Shown here: positions 33,246 to 46,684 of the stretch, in pieces
Layout: each line of letters begins with the position of its first letter
Position numbering within the stretch: position 1 is the stretch's first letter
NCBI GenBank assembly: GCA_035079385.1
Contig: JAVHKY010000029.1
Location: 11,656,001 to 11,720,000 of the forward strand
Reading direction: 5' to 3'
Source of the DNA: Aspidiotus rigidus
Lineage: Eukaryota > Arthropoda > Insecta > Hemiptera > Diaspididae
DNA: 64,000 bases
The notes under the pieces: model-generated
Told to the model about the DNA's origin: nothing
Database searches by the model: none
Seen by the model: only the letters and a program-made list of their open reading frames with translations
Translations under genes and position numbers: made by a program

Positions 33246-34590
33246 AGAAAGAAAAGAACACAAGGAAGAAGGAGGAAGCTTGCAGCTCAATCTTTTCCCT
33301 GCTCTGGAGTTCGTTTTATTGACTCCGATGAACAAATTACGAGTAGTAAACTCCTACATTGTGTTATGGGGCGTTTCCATACCACCTTAATGTATTATTT
33401 TACTTTTCTTCTTCTCCATCACCAATTTTTTCCTTCTTAGTTCTACCAGGGCTCGAAATTACGTCAAATTTTCTCTCAAGTCTTCTTTTTTTATATATTT
33501 CATTACGATTCTTCCAACTTCTCTCCTACTACTTCTCCACATCCTCAGATAATTATCCTTGATCTTCGGAAATTTTTCCGAATTCCTCCTAGGCCCCGGG
33601 GTCTTCGCAACCAACAACATTTTCCAAATTCTCTTCGCTTTCAGGATTATTAGAATTTAGATTATATTGAGACATGAACAAGGATGCAGAGGCGTGGCCA
33701 AAAAAAAAATCTAGCGGGAGGAAAGGAGTAAACGAGTTTATCACTTTTCAACGAAAACTTGATATTCTAGGTGACCGGGACCTCGGGGGAGGGGGGGGTC
33801 AACCCTCGAGAGAGACGGTAATCATCTCCTTTCTTCTTCAATTTGGTTCAGGGAATAAAATATTTTGAATTAAAACTCCTCCATGCGAGATTATCTGTTC
33901 GAAATACCCGCTCCTCAATGCTCCTCAAGAAGCCGCGAATTGAAAAAGGTTTGAATCAACTTTTGAATCTACAGCTGATGAAGCGAGAAGTAAGATAAAG
34001 AAAAACAGGTACGTATGAGACAAATGCGACGAAAAGACTAGTCGAAAATTGTACTTAGGAGATTCTCTTTTCCCCAACTTCAAGGCAGAAGGTGTGAAAG
34101 AAAAGATTCGTCCAAAAATGTATTGAGAAGACCCTCACTCTCTTTTCCCTAGATTTAAGGCAGAATCAACAGGCAGAAAATGAATTGAAAGGAATTTAGA
34201 GCGACTTTCGCTCAAAAATTGCAACCTACAACAGTGAGTAATGAGAGAAAAGGGGAGAGGAGTGAAGGTCAAAAGTAACGCTAATATATCGGGATAGGGA
34301 AGAAGACGAGCGACATTCATCTTCTAGAGATACTACCGAGATCTTATGACACATAAGGATTGCAAAGAACGTATAACCATTTCGAAATAATTTCTCAGAA
34401 TATAAAATAAAAAATCATCCAAAATAATATTCAGCCTCACGCACTACATTCATTAAATTCTTCGTATCTATAATTCAACTATATTTTTGTCATCTTTTAT
34501 GGGACTTTTATGCATGTTATGTTTTACTCTATATCGATACCGCTGTATTATGTATACCTATTATTCTTTTGTATTTATGGCTCATTACAG
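33246..34590. other. No recognisable gene; faint repeat copy
   Basis: 33460-33600 weakly resembles the inverted GAAGG-rich repeat (ctccacatcctcag, cttcggaaatttttcc). 34020-34200 holds two diverged copies of a ~75-bp word group (ttctcttttcccc.a.tt.aaggcagaa). Nothing coding is evident before the Islet exon. Confidence 0.35.
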
Positions 34591-34770
34591 ACAAATACAA
34601 TTCATCAAAAATGATCGAACAGTTTAACTGTGTTGAAGTTGCAAGCTACAGAAATCACGAAAGTCTATCGGAGTCGAGCGTGGAGAAATTCTTGGAAAAG
34701 GCGCACGCGGTCGTTTCGGATGGAAGTGAGCCTGAAATCGATTCTGGTAGAGGTTTAATGGCGGAAAAAG
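34591..34770 (+). CDS. tup: Islet/tailup LIM-homeodomain gene, N-terminal coding exon
   Basis: A pyrimidine-rich tract ending ctcattacag precedes the exon, and a GTAC donor follows AAAAAG at 34771. The likely initiator ATG is at 34611 with A at -3, giving 53 codons plus one base to the donor. The sequence is acidic and serine-rich and contains SESSVEKFLEKAHAVVSDGS, followed by the EIDSGRGL segment. This kind of pre-LIM extension is plausible for arthropod Islet proteins. The donor leaves one base, and the LIM exon at 52938 starts with two, so the pair joins in frame through a glutamate codon. The frame is also open upstream of 34611 to the acceptor, so an earlier coding exon cannot be excluded. 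Membership in the Islet gene rests on phase, strand, order and exon-like character, not on a domain. Confidence 0.6.
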
Positions 34771-37700
34771 GTACTTTGTCGCGAAGATATCGGCGCGTAT
34801 AATTCGCATAATTTACGACGCATTTTAATGTAAAAATTATCATCAGGTGCAGATACCGAGCGTAATTATAAGGCTAAACTTACGAGCCACTCCTTAATCA
34901 TTTTCACTTGGCGAATAAGATCAGTCTTGAGCATAATAGTCTCCTCGCGCTCTTTCCCTGAGTGTCCAGAGGTCACTCGCACCTTTTCTCACCAAATAAC
35001 TGTATTTTCCAGTCACATTTCATCTGCAGCACTTTGATTGCTGACCTCAGGTTGACTTAGACCCTTTTAACCCGAGGTTAGCAGCTCACTCACCCTTGAT
35101 AAAACTGCCATTAACGATAAAACTAGCAAAAGGAAGGAAAGACTTTCAAAATGTACTCGTATTCTACGAAGTATAAGTGCATCTTATTCTTGTTTTTCAA
35201 GTTCTCTCATCGATTTAGGTTTATTAAGAGGTTTCTTCCCTTCATGTACGGCTTCTTACAAATCCTAAAATCCGTGCAAGTCAAAGTTTTTTTCGAAGCA
35301 AAAAGTAGCTTTCAGTGTCGATGTACTGAAAATCGAAATGGGAAAACCAATCTCAAGTTTTACTGAGAATGACAGGTGCGAACGAAACGATAATTATTTA
35401 ACAATAATTCGGTTTTTCTTTCTATTCATTTTTGATGTTTTTCCGAAGCCTGAAACAGATAAAAGACACGCGAGATCTGAGAAACTGCACTACTTATCGC
35501 GGAGTTGAGGTATTCCAATAAATACGAGTCTAAACAAGTTTCAGAATTTATCTTTTGGGAGCAATGGTCACAAATGGGTTTGGTAATTGTGTAGACTGAG
35601 ATTGAACTAATTCCATCTTGCAAAGGCTTACTCATATCATATGGAATATTCTTGACGTAGTGTATGGAGAAATGTGAGCGGATTAGAAACGAGTTCTTGC
35701 TTAAGGGCGAAAAGACGAAAGATTCGACGTATCACTTAGTCTTTATAGGCGAGATGAGTGAAGAGTGAAAACTATTCTCAAATTTTACTAACTTTTAGCT
35801 GACAAGAAACGATTCCATCCCTTCTTTATGACTCAAGAATATTCCCATAACCAAGGGCAGACTCCGACCTGAAAAATGGGAGGGAAAAAAAAAGCAAATT
35901 AGGGGAAAAGCGTGAGTTTCTTTCTTTCTTTTTTGATCGTCAAATATCAAAAAAGTCGTTGATTTCCTTTCCAAAAATCATATCTCAGCGCCTTTTTTAT
36001 TCAATCGCACTGAGATTTCATCTATAGCAGCAGGTGGACAAGTTACCATCCTGCTTTTGATCTCATATGAGAAATATTTTTCGCATTTTAAAAAATTGAA
36101 CAATTTCAAAATCAAGACTTCTCGAAAGAAGACTACCAACAAACTTTGTCTAGGCAAGTAAAAAACTAAGCCACTTGTATCAATTCTCAGAATTTTTATT
36201 GGTCTCGTGTTTTATGGCAACATAATATTATCTACTCCAATGCACAAAAAATTCGGCCTTACTGTATGGTGACTTTGTCGTAAGTTCTCTATATATAGAA
36301 GATAAGGAATCTACTCAATTTTTTGCAAATTTAAATTTAGATACTAACAGTTTCTTCCAATCAAGTTCTACTTTCAGTAGATTCACGTGCACGACTACCT
36401 ACGAGCGTTAAATTTTACTTTGTTGAGGAAAACCACCCGCTGTTTCGCATGCCACGGATTTAATCAGTACACAGAGGAGAAAAAATCGACGTCCTCGAAG
36501 TAATTTAAATTGTTACACGAGTTCCAATTCTATACAGTATACGTACATGCGGTAATCTGAAAATGAATTTTCCCGCCGTGCGAAATAACGCGTGTGATAA
36601 TGTCCGCGGTCATTTACGTGAGAGTATTTTTTTGTTATTCTGTTTTTTCACTCTTATATGTGCGAGCAGAAAAAAGAGGAAACAATAATGCAAAACTTGA
36701 AGTTGACTGACGAGACTGAGGTTCGAGAAATAAACAAACATTTTTGATCCGCGATTTTTTAATTTCATTCAAACGCCGACCGGTTTTAATACGAGAAAGG
36801 AGAAAAGTAATTAGGGGAAGTATAGGTATAGTAAAAAATGATAAGAAGAAATGAAACAAAAATTTGAGCCCAGATACAATTCGAATGCTTGAGAGTTGAG
36901 AGGAAGATAAGTTCTCTGGTGTTGAGGTCGACCTCGAGTTGTATTTTGAAAAATTCAACCGCAGAGTTTTTCAAAAATAAGGGATGAATTGTGAAGAATG
37001 TATCAGGACACAGATACTTCCATATGCACTCAAATACCCCCTATTCAACTACAAAATTGTCCTAAACGAGGGGAAATTACGTCCAATATTTCTTTTTGAA
37101 TACATGATAAAAATATTGAACCATTTCGCTGATGAAAACCACGCGAAATCTAAACATACTTCAGGTTTGTAAAGTTGAATCGTTCCAAATCACTCTTTAT
37201 AAAAGTTGAGTTAATTTGAGGATATTCAAAACTGGTCTGATACTGCTGAACGTTAGGATTATTGACCCTTCATGCCAAAATTTTGTCGATAAGATGCCAA
37301 GAATCGATGACGAAGCGCAGTTGTCGTCTGGTAAATATTCCCCTGTTTTTGAGTGTGATCACGATGATAGAATCATGCGAAATTGAGCCAGTTTTAAGTA
37401 ACGATGAAACGAGGGCGCAGCAGATATCATAAGCTGGGGTAATGAAAAAGAACCGTCTGGTCCGGACAAGACATTTCACTTTCCTGTTAAGATGAATTGA
37501 TCAATCTATATGTGAGAAGTGAGATTCACTGTTGACTTGATATGTATTTCGAAAATGAGTCAACAGACACTAAATTTATTCAGAAAATGGTATAGCGAAT
37601 TTGACACGGTCGGCTAGTCTAAAAATAGAGATAATGTTTTACAACTTTAAAGTGAAAAATTTGTGACAACTGAAATAAGAAAGACATAAATTAAACTAGC

Positions 37701-37950
37701 CTGGCGGAGAGGGCAGTACGTGTACAATAAATATTGACAATCCAGCCCAGAGATGGAGAAAGGGTCGCAGCCCTACTCACTGATGACCACTCTGGATTCT
37801 TTAGTATAGCATAATACTAATATTTGGTCAACGTATGACGTCAAGAGGATGGTCCATGTGTAGATCAAGAAAAATTTGGGTCAAATGCGCGACGACAGGT
37901 TGAGATCATTGAGCTGGAGGTGAGAGTGAAGGTTGTGTTAGGATTTCGTT
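34771..37950. other. Intron of the Islet gene, first part; no feature recognised
   Basis: If the two exons belong together, this begins an 18,167-bp intron. The stretch contains only short unassigned frames, for example 36984-37172 (+) and 37270-37479 (-). Interval 36,380-36,640 is CpG-containing and looks unique. Confidence 0.35.
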
Positions 37951-38640
37951 CACTTACCTCCATCTTACGATACCATCCCATGATTTCGAGACTGAAGAAG
38001 AAGAAAGCCCGAAAGAATGCGAGGGAGGATGGGCTTGAAGAAAAGTGGGCTCAACATTCCAACTATGGAGGAGGGTGTTCAGGTCAGATGGAGGTCTAGG
38101 CTAGATGGAATACTTGAAAACATTCGAGAGTAGAGGATAGTGCTGACCTATTTTGGGGACTTCGAAGTATTTTTGAAGATCGATCATAGGTACTCGAGGA
38201 CTCAAAACAATAATGTGAAAACGTCAGGGACTTGGAAAAAATTGGGATCAACTATCGAGCTTTGAAGAAGTACATCTAGGTTAGATGAAGGAAGGTGAAG
38301 GTCTGCACTGCGATGGCTCTGACCTTTTGTAGAGACCAAGAAATATTTCTGAAGGTTGGCTATAGATGTTCGAAGGCTTGAAGGGGGAGAAGAGAAGAGG
38401 AGGAAGAAAGGCAGAGAAGAAAGTAAGAATAATGAGGATAGGGACTGGAAAAATGAAGCTTACTCTAAATTTCTTATCAAATCGTGGATATATCATGCTT
38501 TCATTCTGTCTCACTCGCTGTTCATCATCATTCATTATTCAGCATTTCATGTTGATATTATCAAGTATATTTCAATTTCGATTATCTGAATATGTTATAT
38601 TGCGTAGCAGTATTCATGCTAAAATTATACGCATTCAAGG
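37950..38640 (+). repeat. Dispersed GAAGG-rich repeat, second + copy
   Basis: It parallels 17830-18560 phrase by phrase: gatttcgagactgaagaaga, tatggaggagggtgttcagg, gaagtatttttgaagatcga, tcaactatcgagctt, ctaggttagatgaaggaagg and ggaaaaatgaagcttactcta. It runs directly into the TGACGTCA-rich array that follows. Confidence 0.75.
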
Positions 38641-39640
38641 CATACACACTTTTGCAGCGTTATCAATCAGCGACGACATCAACGCGTGGCATAATCGCAA
38701 TCACTTCCAGTTACCTCATCACCCCTGACTTTGAGACATTAACACTTTTGTGAAGTCTTCAACTAGTGACGTCTTCAACCCAAATCCTAAAACATATACA
38801 CCTCCGAGATGTCTTCAACCTCAACCTTGATGACATCATGATCTCCAATCTGGGCATATATACATTCTTGGGACGTCATCATCCCGAGATGTCATCAGCC
38901 TCAACCTTAGAAAACGACATTACCCCTAACCGTCGGACATATACACTCTTGTGACGTCATCATTTATATACTTTGTGACATCCTCAACCCTACCTTCAAA
39001 AACATATACATGTAGGTGACGTCTTCAACGCAATTCAACCGTGACATCATCAATTGCGATCTTCATGACTTCACATTTCTAATCTTGGGATATATACACT
39101 TTTGTGACGTCATCAACCCGAGATGTCATCAACCCCAACCTTGATGACGTAATTACCATCAACTTTGAAACATATACACTCTTGTGACGTTATCAACAAC
39201 AGATGTTATCATTTATGTACTTCGTGACGTCCTCAGCCCGAGCTTCAAGACATATACACGTCGGTGAAGTCTTCAACCAAAGCCTCAATGACGTCATCAA
39301 ACGGTGACATCATCACCTCCAACCTTAATGACTTCATCATCTCTAATCTTGGGATATAATGTACACTCTTGTAACGTCATTAACTCAAGAATTCATATGC
39401 CTAAACATTAGTAACGTCATTACACTTGACCTTGGAACATCGTCATCAACCCTAACCTTGAGACATAATTCTACACTTTTGTGACGTTATCAACTCGTGA
39501 CGTCCTCAACCCAAATGTCAAAACATTTACACTTCTGTGACATCTTCAATTTCAACCTGAATGGCTTTATCAAACCGTGAAATTATCACCGCCAACCTTA
39601 TTGACGTCATCATCCCGTGTCGTCATTACCAGCCTTACAT
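38640..39640 (+). repeat. TGACGTCA-rich degenerate minisatellite
   Basis: About 1 kb is built from diverged units of roughly 60-130 bp that combine gtgacgtcatcaac, catatacactcttgtgacgtcat and caaccttgatgac phrases. Exact TGACGTCA occurs at least four times (near 38948, 39104, 39290 and 39602), and there are many one-base variants such as TGACATCA and TGACGTCC. The array grows out of the end of the dispersed repeat at 37950-38640. Confidence 0.85.
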
Positions 39641-42110
39641 ATTTTATGTGGAAAAACATTCTCCGGATACCCTCTCAGAAAAGATACGTCCAAGTAAAAA
39701 ACCGGTGACTTAATCGAGGATTGCAGAGTATAGAAATCAGGAAAGAGCAACTGTAACTGCATTCTTCTCTTCCCCCACAGTCCTAATGTTTTCTACCTCC
39801 TCGTCATAATTTGAAATTAGCCTGTGGTTCATCTACGAGTATATCTCGCCATCCTTTTTCATTACTTTATATTATTTCGGAACAAGCGCTCATGGGAGTG
39901 GGACGTCAGAGTGTCTTCGCTTTACTTTGTGGAGCATTATGGTACACAAAATTTATGATAATCATTCAATGATGTACTGCTATTGCACTTCTGAGATCTC
40001 CATCACTCAATGTGTTCATGCAATATGAAATCCTCACCATCTGTTCGCCCATATTCAAGCTCATTGTCATCTTTCGTCGTCTCACTGGAATCACCTTTCT
40101 CTTTTCCTGTTCGTAAACCGCTTCCAATTGATAAAATACCATCCGTCAAAGAAAAAAAAAGAATTTTTCAGCGGAAAAAGACGTTCGTTGCCATCATCTG
40201 ACTGTGTTTAATTACGCGGACCCAAAAAAAAAAAAAAAAAAAAAGCCGTTACCATATTAGCCGTACACTAATATAGCAATTACAAGGTTAATTAGTTTTT
40301 ATTAAAATCAGGTCTGTATCGCAGTGTGTTACTGTATTTCAACGTGAGTACATATAATATATATACTTTTTTTTTTTTTTTTTTTAACAATATACGGTTT
40401 TCTACCTACCCATACGTATACTTTCGTACCTACATAAGTCACTATTTCGTATTCAACATTTTTATATATTATGCAGGTGACTGGTGAATACGAATGTGTA
40501 ACTTGTAGTCCGTGTTATAAAAAAAGTAAGTTAACCGTTTTTCTGTGCCGATAATTTAACGATTAAGAATGCTCATGCTCATGCATGTGTAGTATACGTG
40601 TATATAAGCATCGTAAATGTCGTTCAAACCACAACAAGCAACAAGCATCGTCTTGGAGGACGCTGCCTATTTTATTTCGTCGAACTATATACGAAATAAT
40701 TATTCGAGATGGAACACGTCGCGAGGACTCCGGTGTGGCTTAGAGAGATGCTCCCTAACGATGGGAGAATTTTGGATTACTGATGTACGAGTATATAACT
40801 TCTATTTCGAGCGTGTACGTACCAGGAATTAAGTTATATTTTTCCCTAAAACAACAACATTTATGGTAGGATGACAAGCGAGAAGAGAATCGAGAGCGTA
40901 GACTAGAAGCTCGCGCAGGCTCACTTATAATGAAGCGTGAGAATTAAAATAATCATTCGTAATACCTATTATGTACAAAAATACGTGTGATAATTTCGAG
41001 TTTTGTTTGAAGGTCTGGAACTAGATCCTGGTGTGAAACATCGCGTTTAGAGTCGTTCTGAAACACGAGAAAGACCCAAGAGGAACAAGGCATGAAATAC
41101 GCGGAATTTCGGGAAAATTGATAATTTGTTCAGCCATTCAACTTCTATTGTTATTCATTTCCGGGTTCTCTCGAAATCCTTCGGTTTCCTTCATAGCTTT
41201 TGCGATTTTAAGAAATTTCTTCTCGGCTTTAGATAAGTTCTCCAGAGCTAAATTCTGGAAAATTTCAAGATTAGTTTCGTTATCAATAAATCTCACTACA
41301 AGATTTTTAAACATGGAGAAAGCTTGAACTCGGCAATACAGATAGGAAATCAGCCTCTACAGATCTTCTAAAACTTTGAGGAATTTCAAATTTTAATCAC
41401 AGGAATACTCGCATTTAATAGAGTTGATCCGGACACCTAATTTGCGGTTCCTATAGAGCGATAATTAATTAAATCAAAAACTATTTAATGGGATCGAAGT
41501 AACAAAAAACCGACCGACTAAAGAAATTATCATCAGTGTAGAGGCAAACAACAATTGAAATTCTACGCAAGAAAGCGCATTAATTATGTAAATTATTGTC
41601 TTGATAAATCCTCCTTTGAGTACGACCCTATTCACAACAACGACTTCACTTATTTTTTGGTGGTCAACAATTTCTATCTCCTCTGGTGTAACACGTTTAC
41701 GACATGAATATTCTTTGTATGCAGTAATAAGATCGAGTTTTTATATGAGTGACCAACTGCTGACTGGATGGTTGGCAAAGGCAGAGATACCCCAAAGATT
41801 TCCATCTCAGAACCCCTGTATATCTAATCTTGGACCCGTCTAACGAGGCACCTAGACAATCATCACTTCACAACAATTGTAGAAACCACTTCTAACTTCA
41901 CGAAAAAATCGTCTTAAAGTGGGGAGATTGTAGTACAGAGGACGCAAAACTTGAAGAACCTAAATTATAGGTCCTGGGCGAGCACGTTCCCATACCCATA
42001 CGGGTGCTCTGGGCGATTTGCAAGAATCTCTGAAAGTATACAGCGTGAAGTGGCCATATTATTGCTATTATTTTGATATTTTAAACGTCTGCATTCCACC
42101 TCACTATTAG
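39640..42110. other. Intronic DNA without recognised feature
   Basis: Long poly-A (about 40228) and poly-T (about 40372) runs bound a CpG-containing, unique-looking segment at 40200-41000. The remaining frames are short and unassigned. Confidence 0.35.
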
Positions 42111-42111
42111 A

Positions 42112-45100
42112 AATCTGCGAGTTCGAATTACCCCCTCCCGTTGGTGGACATGAAAACCTAAAATCCTCGGCCTAATCCAGAAATCTACAAGTTCAGTTTC
42201 CCAGTCCCAGCATACAGTATATTATTCGGCTATATACTCAGGGCCGTCGAGCGGATTTCCGGGCCCGGGAGAAATGACCGCGGGTCCACAAAATTTTTCG
42301 CTCGCCATTGAACTTCCTTTTTTCTTGTTTTTCCCTCCTTTTCCTCTTGAGAAAAAAAAATGCGAGCTTTGCGGGCCCCCTGAAAACCCGGTCCGGGAAC
42401 AAAGTTACCAAATTACCCCCTCTCTACAGGCCTGGCTATACTAACTTTAAACTTGGTCTAATTAGACTATGCTAGTTTAAATTAGGACTAGCATAAGCTT
42501 ATACTGGGCTAACACCAAGCTAGTTCTAGCCAGGCTTAGCATACAAAGGCTTCCCGCCCCCTTGTTGATAGACTTACCCTTGACCTGATCCAGAAATCTG
42601 TGAGTTCTTCAGGCCTAGTTTATAGTATACTAGGCTGTACTAGGTTTCAACTGGGTTTGGTATGCACTACACTAGAATATATTAGCTCTATACTAGGGCC
42701 TAAACTAAGCCTGCAGTATTCCAGAGTACTTAAGCCCTATACTAGGTCTCGTAGGGGCTTAACACAGGGTTTCTTTCTCACATTGCGGCCCATTTTTCTT
42801 TGAGACGGTATTCCTGCAGCCAGCATTTACAAAATTCCAAATTGTATCCAACACTTCTCTGCGTTTTTACATTTCTATATGTCTTTACTGATTTCCTCCC
42901 CTTTATTTAAAGGTTTGTGGCCTTACAAAATAGACGTATGAGGCCTCATCTCTTTTTCCCTATTCCGCGGTTTCGGAGAACGGAAGCTTTAACCTTTTGC
43001 CGAGACTCAAGAAAATTTTGATTTCTGCTTCCAATATATGCGCAAAAGGGTCCGCATTTTTTTTGCATCAACTGGGGGACCCCTTGGACTTTCCTAATTC
43101 CAATTTCTGAGGAGAAGCAAGAAATAAGATTTGTGTTTTCGGCAACGTCGCAGAAAGTTCTTGATTTTTATAGCATTCAGGGCAGCTTTAGACTCAAGTT
43201 TAATAAATCATAAGAGGAATTGACATCATTCAAAAGCTAGAACACGTTGGTTAGATAGTGCTGATGATTAATTTTTTGAGTGACCGAAAAATTGGCAATT
43301 CACACAGGTTAAGAAACACTGGCTTAGCATAGGCCATGCAACCTAATCCAGAAATCTGCCGGTATGAAAGCAGAGTACTGTAGCCGAAAATTTTAGCTTT
43401 GGTTCTGGCTCAAACTTACGACCTTGAAAAATTTGGCTTTCGACTCTCTGATTTTCAGAAAATTCAGCTGGTTTAATTAAGGTGACTTTCGGCTGATCAA
43501 TAGTAGGAAAAACTGCAAGTCCAGGTGAAAGAATCAGGAGAATTGGTGCTTCGTCGCAGTTTCTTCAGTTTGTGCCATCTCCATTAGATTACTGCACTAG
43601 GTAGGCTTCTATGCTGAACCAAGGGTAATGTAGGGAAGGTTAGTCCACTTTGCCAGGCGCAACACTGGGTCTACAGACAAAAACTAGGTGAAAAAAAATG
43701 TAATTTCAAAATTTGGTAGAAAAATTTTGAAAGATATCACATCTGAAAGAAAATTTGAAATAGAATACTTTTTCAAGAAAATCAATATTTCTCGAGATAT
43801 TTTGGTTTGGATTTGCATAGATTCATATGGCCGTTGTAGGTGGAGGTCTACAGTGACGTCATTATTGCGGGGTGCATCGCGAGTGGACTAACCTTCCCTT
43901 TATTACCCTTGATGCTGAACGGCTGAACAGCTGACCTGTATCGGAACAAATCTCTCTTAGGGCCAGTTATGCAATTTAGAAGCGTGACATCACTCGATCG
44001 TTGAACCACGGATCGAGAACGTGACTGTCGAAATAGGGTGATCAAGCGCTTGCACTTGGTTCATCAAGGTTGAACGAGGATTGTACAGCTAGTCCTTACC
44101 TTTGTTAATTCTTTGGCAAAGCATGTCTAGCTTAGAGAGTAGAGCAGGTGAAGTTCAAATTTGAATACTCAAAAGCTGAGCATTTTCATATTTTATGGGA
44201 ACAGTACAGCTAAATAAAAGCTGGAGAAATTTGGTTTTTCTGGGGTTTCAGCTGAGAAGGTTTAAATGAAGCTGGCTTTCAGCTTCTCTCTTATCAGTAA
44301 AAATGAGTTGAACTCGGCTTTTGGCTTTCACCTGACTGCTTTACTCTGTTTGAAAAAGAAAAAGAGAGGAATACGAATCTTGGTGACTTTACAAGCTTAA
44401 TGACGTCACAAGCCAATTCAAGGTGATGAAGTTACGGATGGTGATGACATCACAAGCAGATTCAACGGACGTTACAAGGATGTTTAAACTGGTGGATGTC
44501 TTTACTCTACCTTTATCCGCTATCCAATATTCGCAAGTTTGGGACTGGGTTTCCTCTTTTTGATGTTTTCACTGATATCCCAGCCATCTATTGGAAACCT
44601 TGCGCGGACTCTATTAGAAATTTGCGAAGACAAGTCCGAGTTGATTCCCCCCCCCCCTCCCAGCAGGAAATTTTCAAGGCATCCTTCGCTTGGTCCAGAA
44701 TAATTAGCATATTATACTATAGACCAAGAATGAGGGTGAACGAACGGGTCGAGTGAGTCCCCGAAAACTAAAACCCTGGACTTATAGATACTATTATCGG
44801 AACTCATAATGAGTGAGTGAGTGTAAGTATTGAAAAAGGGTTTTCCGATTATAGATACTAGACTAAGGATGGGGACGAACGAGCGAAAGCAGCCTAGTGT
44901 GCAATCGGTATATTCATAAAATTAAGATCGATATATTGAAAAGAAGCCCCAAAACGTATAAATGACTCAATATTTTTCCAAGGAGTGGAAAATTTACTCT
45001 TTTTATCATTAAACTAGGCTTAATTAAGCTATACTAGCTTTAAATTAAGGTAGGACACAATGTTCTGTAGATTATACTAAGCTTTTGCTTCCTTCCCGTT

Positions 45101-45150
45101 GATGGATTTGGGATCCTCCACCTAATCTAGAAATCTGCGAATCCGAGAGA
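42112..45150 (+). repeat. Interspersed CCTAATCCAGAAATCTGC motif and CTAG-rich degenerate repeat
   Basis: The word cctaatccagaaatctgcga (or a near variant) occurs around 42112, 42176, 42585, 43341, 44620 and 45119, each time after or near a phrase such as 'cctcggcctaatc' or 'tccacctaatc'. Between 42430 and 42760, and again near 45010, the sequence is dense in tacta, ctag and agcttatact words. I read this as a very old, broken-up tandem repeat interrupted by insertions. I see no gene. Confidence 0.5.
42239..42434. mobile_element. Small hAT-like MITE
   Basis: The left end, CAGGGCCGTCGAG, and the right end, reverse-complemented as CAGGCCTGTAGAG, share most positions. TATACT lies immediately outside both ends (within tatatact on the left and gctatact on the right), compatible with a mutated 8-bp duplication. 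Inside, gggcccggg and ggcccc blocks lie near both ends, as in the 'CAGGGCCGnCG' class of non-autonomous hAT elements. No coding sequence. Confidence 0.5.
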
Positions 45151-46680
45151 GAAAGAAGCAATAGTAAGTTACTAATTTCATGAAGTCACAGGAAGGTCCG
45201 AGCTTATGATATCACGAACAAAATGACGACACGGATGCGTTTGATGTCTTTATTGTGCCTTCTGTTTTAACTCAGCTAGATCAAGCAACTATAAAGTCTA
45301 AACCTTTCAGTTTAGGAGCTTGTCAGGGCTTTTCGATCAATCTTTAGGCTCAAAGTTCTGAGCCAACCATCGATTCAATATTACTCCTGCACCTTAAGTT
45401 ATCGGAAGAGTGCGCGGTAAAATGCTTTAATATACCGAAGCGACCATTATATGCGCGCACACAAGCGTTACACATTTTATGCAAATAACTTTCGCACTGT
45501 TATGTAAATATACGTGCGTACACAAAACGAGCTGTAAATAAATAACCACTCGTCGCGAAAAACTCGATAAGATTAATTTTTTTTTTTTTTTTTGCGTTCG
45601 TCTTCTTCCCTTTTCATTCGACCATATACGGAGTTTAGAGAGCCGCCTTTATTTACAATTCGCGAACCCACAAAACTCGAGGCTGAAGCAGCGCAGTAAG
45701 CACACGTTAACGAGAGCGGGGAAATCTAATTAAAATATTGTAGAAATTTTCCGGATCTAACGACGTCTTCGGCGCTCCGCATCACGTTTTATACGACTGG
45801 ACGAATTTCAAATGTATATTTATGTAGACTGAAAACGCAATACGGTAGAACGAAATTTAATCCTCGAGTTATGTAAACTTAATTACGTTGTCGACCCGAC
45901 TCGACAGTCGAGATTGCGATAAGTAGAAGATTATACTCGTAGCTTCTGTGCTGGGTATATAACGAGAAACGACCGACGACAACGATGATGAAGGATAAGA
46001 GAGCGAGAGAGAGAGAAGAGCGTGCGTATAAAAATATTCGTCGGTAAAACTTTCTGAACATTTAAATTTACTCCAGATTATCTCGCGTAAACTTATTTTC
46101 ATCGCCAGAAGCCGCACGATGATGGTCAAGGTTTTGCGCGACACTCTACCTAACTTGTCAAAAGACGTCTGGGAAATACTTTTCTCCTCTATACTTGCCT
46201 TCATTTTTTTTTCAAAAACACCTCTAAAATTGGCGCGAAAAATTTACGTTGTCCGTGTTATTCTATACTCTGTTCGCACAGTACAAGTATATAAGACAAA
46301 TTTCTCGCTGAAGCGAATTTATCGAATAATTGGGATCTATAACTTACTCGAGCGGTAACTAATATATACGGAGGATTAACGATGAGATGAAGCATGAATG
46401 AGCAATCATCTATATTAAGATATTCAGCGCGTGAAAAAAAAAAAAAAAAAAAACGTAATCAACAAAATATTGTATAAATAAACGAGCATCAATTCAAGTC
46501 GACTGGAACCTGTCTCCCAACAATAGGAAGTGTTTTCGCCTTACTATAGATCGGAAATCTGCCAAAAATGTGTAAAATACGCGCGCTGTATTTACGCTCG
46601 ATTTCTTCTTCGTAGCTCACTTATACAGAAGAACTTCGTGCGTCGTCTATAATTTCTCTGTTGACTGACTTTCGGTTGGC
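45150..46680. other. Intronic DNA without recognised feature
   Basis: 45,400-46,450 is CpG-containing and apparently unique, with runs of T (45578-45594) and A (46434-46453). Overlapping frames on both strands (45869-46204 minus, 46119-46358 plus) are unassigned. Confidence 0.35.
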
Positions 46681-46684
46681 CATA

